12,392 bases of DNA from JAUPVO01 sp964420875 (lineage in GTDB: Bacteria; Patescibacteriota; Minisyncoccia; Phycocordibacterales; UBA5272), in the NCBI GenBank assembly GCA_964420875.1, contig CAYQUK010000011.1, forward strand, positions 1-12,392, in the 5' to 3' direction. This document shows, piece by piece, positions 8,967-12,392 of this stretch (the first letter of the stretch is position 1; each line of letters begins with the position of its first letter). The translations under genes were made by a program, and so were the position numbers. The notes under the pieces were generated by a model. The model made no database searches. It had not been told where the DNA came from and saw nothing but the letters and a program-made list of their open reading frames with translations.

Positions 8967-11900
8967 ATGAAAAAATTAATAGCCACAATAGTTAGTTTAT
9001 TATCAATATTATTTATGGTGTCATTTACTAATGCTCAAGTTAAGCAGACACCGCAATATGCGAGGATTGAGATAACTGAGGCTGGAGCTCCTACAGTAGG
9101 GAATGCCACAGAGCTCAATTATGTTTGCAGTGGAGCGTCTACAATGATTATCACTAAATCTTATACATATAACAATACTCCTATCGAGATATTTAATACA
9201 ACTTTGTCTCCAAATTTGGTGTATGAAAAAGTTTTACCTGCAGAGCTCGGTACAAAGTATGATCTCTCTTGTAAGGTGGACAGTAAAACTAATATGACTG
9301 ATAGTTACAAGACTCCAGATTTCTTGCCACAGTCTATCAATATATCATCTGACAAGGTGTCTCTGGGTCAAGGCGAGGTGGCAATTATAAAGGCTCTCAC
9401 CACTAATGGGGCCTTTAACTATTGTGATGTTTATTTTGATTCGAACAAGGTTACTACTTTGAAGGGTAATATGAACCTCGTTACTTATTCTTTTTCATAC
9501 AGCTCAATGTCAGCAGGTAATCATAATGTTTATTATAAGTGTAGCTATTCGGACAATACAGTCGGTACCGCTATCGTAACTAGTAATAACATAACACTCG
9601 CAAGAAATGTTGATTATTCAAACCCGCCTTGCCCCTCTGGAACATTTACAAATAGTGACTGTGTTTGTCCAAACAGAACATCTCCTGTCGTTATTCCATC
9701 TGGAACACGCGTACAACAGTACACATGTGATTCTGGATCGTCTTTTATGTCTTACTGTTCTGTGTTTGATGTTGATGGTGACGGCACAAATCAGGCGTTG
9801 GTTGACGGCGTCCTTATTAATAGAGTTCTGAATGAATATATTTCAGATTCTAATCTGCTTAACGGCATCACTCTCAGCCCAAAAGCAACCAGAATAACAG
9901 CCTCTGCGATAAGGGACTTTGTTAAAACTAATTTGAAAAGTTATGACGTAGATGGAGATGGTCGCTCCTTGGCAGGTGTAGATGGTGTACTAATCACTCG
10001 TTACATGTTGGGTCTGACCGGAGCAACCTTGATATCGGATATTTCTGTACCGACTGGTGTTACGGGTGAAGCTGTTGCAGCAAACATCAAGTCCAACTGT
10101 GCACAGGGCTCTACTACTATGTGTACTGCTATTTATAAGCCAGTGTGTGGACGTGCTAGAAATTCTTGTGATGGACTTGACCCGACAGCTGCTATGGCAT
10201 GCAGACCTGCAGCACCTGTCTATACGACATATTCAAATAGATGTCAGCTAGAAGCAGCTGGTGCGGTGTATATGTATGATGGTGCGTGTGATAAGACTGT
10301 GGCGACAACAACTCAGAATGTTATACCTAATATATGGTCAGTTAGTCCTGTTTATGAAAAAGGTGATTATGTAAAAATAAATATTCAACTTCCAAATGAA
10401 ATATTTGATGGATGTGACGTTTTCATAACTAATCCAAGCGGTTTTGAACAGTTAATTGTAAGTGGCGGATGTGTTCAGGCTGGTTACGTGCCTAATGCTT
10501 CTGTTGCAACAGGAACCATCGCTGGGTTTGTCTCAGATAGTAAATATCTTACTTATGCAAACGGTGCTTTCGGTACATACTCTATTAAGGTTATTGTAAA
10601 AAAGAATGGATCAACTTGGAAAACTTTAACAACATCTTATCAGTACAAAAATAATACAAGTTCTTATTCTGACTGTTTGGTTACAAGCGCGTATTCGCTA
10701 TGTGCCGCTTTCGGTGACATTACATATGAAGTGTCTTTGATAGGTGGGTGCGGTCCAAATCCTTTACAATTTAGGATTGGTTATAATAATAAATCTAAAA
10801 CTTTAAATCTTCTACCAGGAGATACTGCTGATCTTGGTGATGGAGTGGTTTTAATATATTTAGGTTCAGCTTGTTCTGAGGGTGGTGTAAACTTTAGATT
10901 TAAAAAGTTAAATTCTGTACAAGTTCCCACAGCTTGTCCAACTGGAACATTCACCAATTCTGATTGTGTATGTCCAAATGGACAAGGTCCAAACAGTTTA
11001 CCATCAGGAACACGTATACAGATGTTTACTTGTGGGAGCACAACAGCAACCAGCACACCACCAACAAAGAACTACTGTCCAACTGGAAACTTCTATAATA
11101 TAGATTGTACATGTCCACTAGGAACAAGCATGCAAACAGTAAATGCGTCTAGTTGTAGTGGCTCACTATTAATGTGTGCTCAGGTTATGGCTTATTCTTG
11201 TGTTGCTACACCTGGGTATGAGACACCTCCATATGTGCCAGAGATACCAATCAATTCAACACCAACAGTATGTATCGAGCCAACTGTAAATCTTGGAGTG
11301 GGATCTAGGGGTTCAGCTGTGACAGATGTACAAAAGTTCTTGAACACAAGAGGGTATCTATCTAATACTCCAACTGGATATTTCGGATCAGCAACTCGTG
11401 CTGCTGTTATCAAGTTCCAATCTGAGAACGGCATCAACACAACAGGATATGTAGGACAACTCACTCGTGCTCAACTCAGAACAAAATCTTGCGAGCCTCT
11501 GATACCAATACCTGATACACCGGTCGAGACATCAGCCACATCTATACCAAACACCAACAATACAAATAATGTTATATCTAGCGCTCCAGCATCTGCGGCA
11601 GTTGTTTCAACAATCAATGTTGTAGCCACAGCGCCAGGATTTTCAGTGTCATCTGTATCAGTAGAAAACGGGAACAAATTCACTATTGTTTTCAAGGCTT
11701 TAGATTTGACTTTTGACTCTCCGCATTATGTAAAGTTGGTCTATAAAAATAGTTCAAAATCATGTATTTTGACGGCTAGTTTTATCCCCACAGCTGGGAA
11801 AACTTATAATCTAATAAGGTCTGCAGAGTCTAGCTGTATATTGGGTGGTATGATAGGGGCATTGTCAGAAATTGACCATATTGAAATAGTCCGTCAATAG
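8967..11900 (+). CDS. Secreted Cys-rich protein: dockerin-like pair, Kazal-like, peptidoglycan-binding domain
   Basis: The 977-residue protein has a clear signal peptide (MKKLIATIVSLLSILFMVSF, cleavage likely after TNA23). Domains in order: beta-rich Cys-containing regions (about 25-215); Cys-rich module 1 (222-254, CPSGTFTNSDCVCP); two dockerin-like Ca-binding loops with D268/D270/D272/D280 and D327/D329/D331/D339, each followed by DGVLI-R; a Kazal-like domain (about 386-441: YKPVCG, TYSNRC, YDGAC) with two extra cysteines in a long insert; beta domains (455-565 and 583-650); Cys-rich modules 2 (657-689) and 3 (704-745); a PG_binding_1 domain (774-838: GVGSRGSAVTDVQKFLNTRG, TGYFGSATRAAVIKFQ); a Ser/Thr/Asn linker; and a C-terminal domain with two cysteines. 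The likely role is a wall-attached extracellular protein binding Ca2+ and partner molecules. Inhibition of a protease by the Kazal part is possible but not shown. It has its own promoter 47 bp after the preceding gene. Confidence 0.9.
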   Translation: MKKLIATIVSLLSILFMVSFTNAQVKQTPQYARIEITEAGAPTVGNATELNYVCSGASTMIITKSYTYNNTPIEIFNTTLSPNLVYEKVLPAELGTKYDLSCKVDSKTNMTDSYKTPDFLPQSINISSDKVSLGQGEVAIIKALTTNGAFNYCDVYFDSNKVTTLKGNMNLVTYSFSYSSMSAGNHNVYYKCSYSDNTVGTAIVTSNNITLARNVDYSNPPCPSGTFTNSDCVCPNRTSPVVIPSGTRVQQYTCDSGSSFMSYCSVFDVDGDGTNQALVDGVLINRVLNEYISDSNLLNGITLSPKATRITASAIRDFVKTNLKSYDVDGDGRSLAGVDGVLITRYMLGLTGATLISDISVPTGVTGEAVAANIKSNCAQGSTTMCTAIYKPVCGRARNSCDGLDPTAAMACRPAAPVYTTYSNRCQLEAAGAVYMYDGACDKTVATTTQNVIPNIWSVSPVYEKGDYVKINIQLPNEIFDGCDVFITNPSGFEQLIVSGGCVQAGYVPNASVATGTIAGFVSDSKYLTYANGAFGTYSIKVIVKKNGSTWKTLTTSYQYKNNTSSYSDCLVTSAYSLCAAFGDITYEVSLIGGCGPNPLQFRIGYNNKSKTLNLLPGDTADLGDGVVLIYLGSACSEGGVNFRFKKLNSVQVPTACPTGTFTNSDCVCPNGQGPNSLPSGTRIQMFTCGSTTATSTPPTKNYCPTGNFYNIDCTCPLGTSMQTVNASSCSGSLLMCAQVMAYSCVATPGYETPPYVPEIPINSTPTVCIEPTVNLGVGSRGSAVTDVQKFLNTRGYLSNTPTGYFGSATRAAVIKFQSENGINTTGYVGQLTRAQLRTKSCEPLIPIPDTPVETSATSIPNTNNTNNVISSAPASAAVVSTINVVATAPGFSVSSVSVENGNKFTIVFKALDLTFDSPHYVKLVYKNSSKSCILTASFIPTAGKTYNLIRSAESSCILGGMIGALSEIDHIEIVRQ
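9630..9728 (+). repeat. Cys-rich module, copy 1 (coding repeat)
   Basis: It encodes residues 222-254 with the pattern CPSGTFTNSDCVCP, then PSGTR and YTC. It is a diverged copy of 10935-11033, with a looser third copy at about 11076-11201 (CPTGNFYNIDCTCP). Confidence 0.8.
10935..11033 (+). repeat. Cys-rich module, copy 2 (coding repeat)
   Basis: It encodes residues 657-689: CPTGTFTNSDCVCP, then PSGTR and FTC. The protein spacing is the same as in 9630-9728, while the DNA has diverged at many third positions, so the duplication is old and selected at the protein level. Confidence 0.8.
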
Positions 11901-11936
11901 CTAGGTATTAGCAATAAAATAAGTGCAAACAGAGGC

Positions 11937-11965
11937 TTGCAAAAATAGTCTCGGTATGCTATTAT
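11937..11965 (+). promoter_or_regulatory. rRNA operon promoter (extended -10)
   Basis: A TTGCAA -35 (11937-11942), 17 bp spacer and TATTAT -10 (11960-11965) carrying an extended TGC just upstream of it. It lies in the only intergenic stretch before the 16S gene, placing the transcript start near 11972. The -35 is also the right arm of the small inverted repeat TGCAA(8)TTGCA (11924-11941). Confidence 0.7.
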
Positions 11966-11978
11966 CGGTCTCACGTTC

Positions 11979-11992
11979 ATTGAAATTTCAAT
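11979..11992. repeat. 14-nt perfect palindrome in the rRNA leader
   Basis: ATTGAAATTTCAAT is a perfect palindrome about 7 nt after the predicted transcript start. It could be a protein binding site or a short stem. It may also be chance in AT-rich DNA. No boxA-like antitermination motif was recognised beside it. Confidence 0.4.
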
Positions 11993-12006
11993 AAGTAAGA
12001 AAAAGT

Positions 12007-12033
12007 TAGACCTTCCAAAAAAGAGGAGGTCTA
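12007..12033 (+). promoter_or_regulatory. rRNA leader hairpin masking a Shine-Dalgarno-like GAGGAGG
   Basis: TAGACCTTC (12007-12015) pairs with GAGGTCTA plus one G (12025-12033), giving 9 bp with one U-G pair and a 9-nt loop. No U-tract follows, so it is not a standard terminator. The right arm contains the purine-rich GAGGAGG (12023-12029). It may be an rRNA processing or leader structure. Confidence 0.5.
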
Positions 12034-12037
12034 TACT

Positions 12038-12074
12038 ATGCATAAACAAATCTTTTGTTCCACTTTCTATTTTA
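12038..12074 (+). other. Possible leader mini-ORF running into the gap
   Basis: ATG at 12038 lies 8 nt after GAGGAGG and opens at least 12 codons (MHKQIFCSTFYF) before the assembly gap. Its position between the rRNA promoter and 16S makes a protein unlikely, and chance is a fair explanation. It is listed because it has the best ribosome binding site of any candidate start seen here. Confidence 0.15.
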
Positions 12075-12084
12075 NNNNNNNNNN
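12075..12084. other. Assembly gap (10 N) at the 5' end of 16S rRNA
   Basis: Ten undetermined bases replace the 16S 5' end. The sequence resumes at TAGCTCAGGATGAACGCTGG, so at least the usual AGAGTTTGATCC block is missing. The true length is unknown. Confidence 0.9.
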
Positions 12085-12392
12085 TAGCTCAGGATGAACG
12101 CTGGCGGTGTGGATAAGGCATGCAAGTCGAACGGGACTAATCACACGGAAGTACTGAATGAGTAGCAATACAAGTAAGGTATGGAAGAGTGACAGTCTAG
12201 TGGCGAACGAGGTAGTAATACATAGGAACTTTCCCCAGAGTCGCGAATAGCCTGCCGAAAGGCAGAGTAATACGCGATGGTCTCGCAAGAGTAAAGTTTT
12301 AACGCTCTGGGAAAGGCCTGTGCAATATCAGCTAGTTGGTAAGGTAATGGCTTACCAAGGCTATGACGCTTAGGAGAGCTGAGAGGCTGACC
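12085..12392 (+). rRNA. 16S ribosomal RNA, 5' part (partial at both ends)
   Basis: It begins at the conserved CTCAGGATGAACGCTGGCGG, followed by GCATGCAAGTCGAACGGG, CAGCTAGTTGGTAAGGTAA, TTACCAAGGCTATGACG and CTGAGAGGCTGACC. This covers about the first 310 positions by E. coli numbering. The helix GCCTGCCGAAAGGCAGAGT is intact. The GGATAAGGCATGCAAGTCGAACGG form is typical of Parcubacteria-like lineages. The nearly universal ACGGGTGAGTAA is replaced by ACGAGGTAGTAA. The gene is transcribed from the promoter at 11937-11965 and runs off the right edge. Confidence 0.95.

Noticed and set aside
11900..11941. Rho-independent terminator after the secreted-protein gene
   Set aside because: Only 4-5 bp stems (GCTA/TAGC and TGCAA/TTGCA) with no following T-tract on the + strand.
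12067..12288. 73-codon - strand frame
   Set aside because: It lies wholly within the gap and the 16S rRNA gene.

Overview
The window looks like a chromosomal segment of an uncultivated Candidate Phyla Radiation bacterium, probably Parcubacteria-like (Patescibacteria). The evidence is the start of a divergent bacterial 16S rRNA gene reading GGATAAGGCATGCAAGTCGAACGG, an AT-leaning composition, small membrane proteins carrying an LPEDE/ATV-DPEKLK/GDK-LIY motif that I associate with this group, and very large Ser/Thr/Gly/Asn-rich surface proteins. All complete genes are on the + strand and use the standard bacterial code. Two gaps of exactly ten N (3933-3942 and 12075-12084) show that this is a scaffold and that the gap lengths are probably placeholders.

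Layout: (1) 3-6718 is one giant secreted or surface protein gene, open at the left edge and interrupted by the first gap. It is a mosaic of GIGTTTP-type fibre repeats, a propeller-like region, a LamG/concanavalin-like domain, a DLAERY domain resembling phage fibre auto-processing domains, an H-lectin-like sandwich and an acidic Pro-rich tail. (2) 6742-7758 is a membrane-anchored serine hydrolase of the class A beta-lactamase/DD-peptidase fold. (3) 7776-8919 holds three small, single-span membrane proteins in tandem that are paralogues of one another. (4) 8967-11900 is a 977-residue secreted Cys-rich protein with a duplicated dockerin-like Ca-binding pair, a Kazal-like domain, three Cys-rich modules and a peptidoglycan-binding domain, preceded by its own promoter very close to the ATG. 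(5) 11901-12074 is the rRNA promoter and leader. (6) 12085-12392 is the first ~300 nt of 16S rRNA.

The first five protein genes are separated by only 11-23 bp and are probably co-transcribed. Everything except the rRNA is predicted to act outside the cytoplasmic membrane, so the region reads as a cell-surface locus: a large adhesin or fibre, a wall-active or wall-binding hydrolase, a set of small membrane-anchored proteins of unknown function, and a secreted wall-binding multidomain protein. No tRNA, CRISPR array, transposase, tail-assembly or packaging gene was seen. The least explained parts are the tandem paralogous trio, the mosaic repeat structure of the giant gene, the translation starts without Shine-Dalgarno sequences, and the rRNA leader hairpin that covers the strongest Shine-Dalgarno-like sequence seen at any candidate start.
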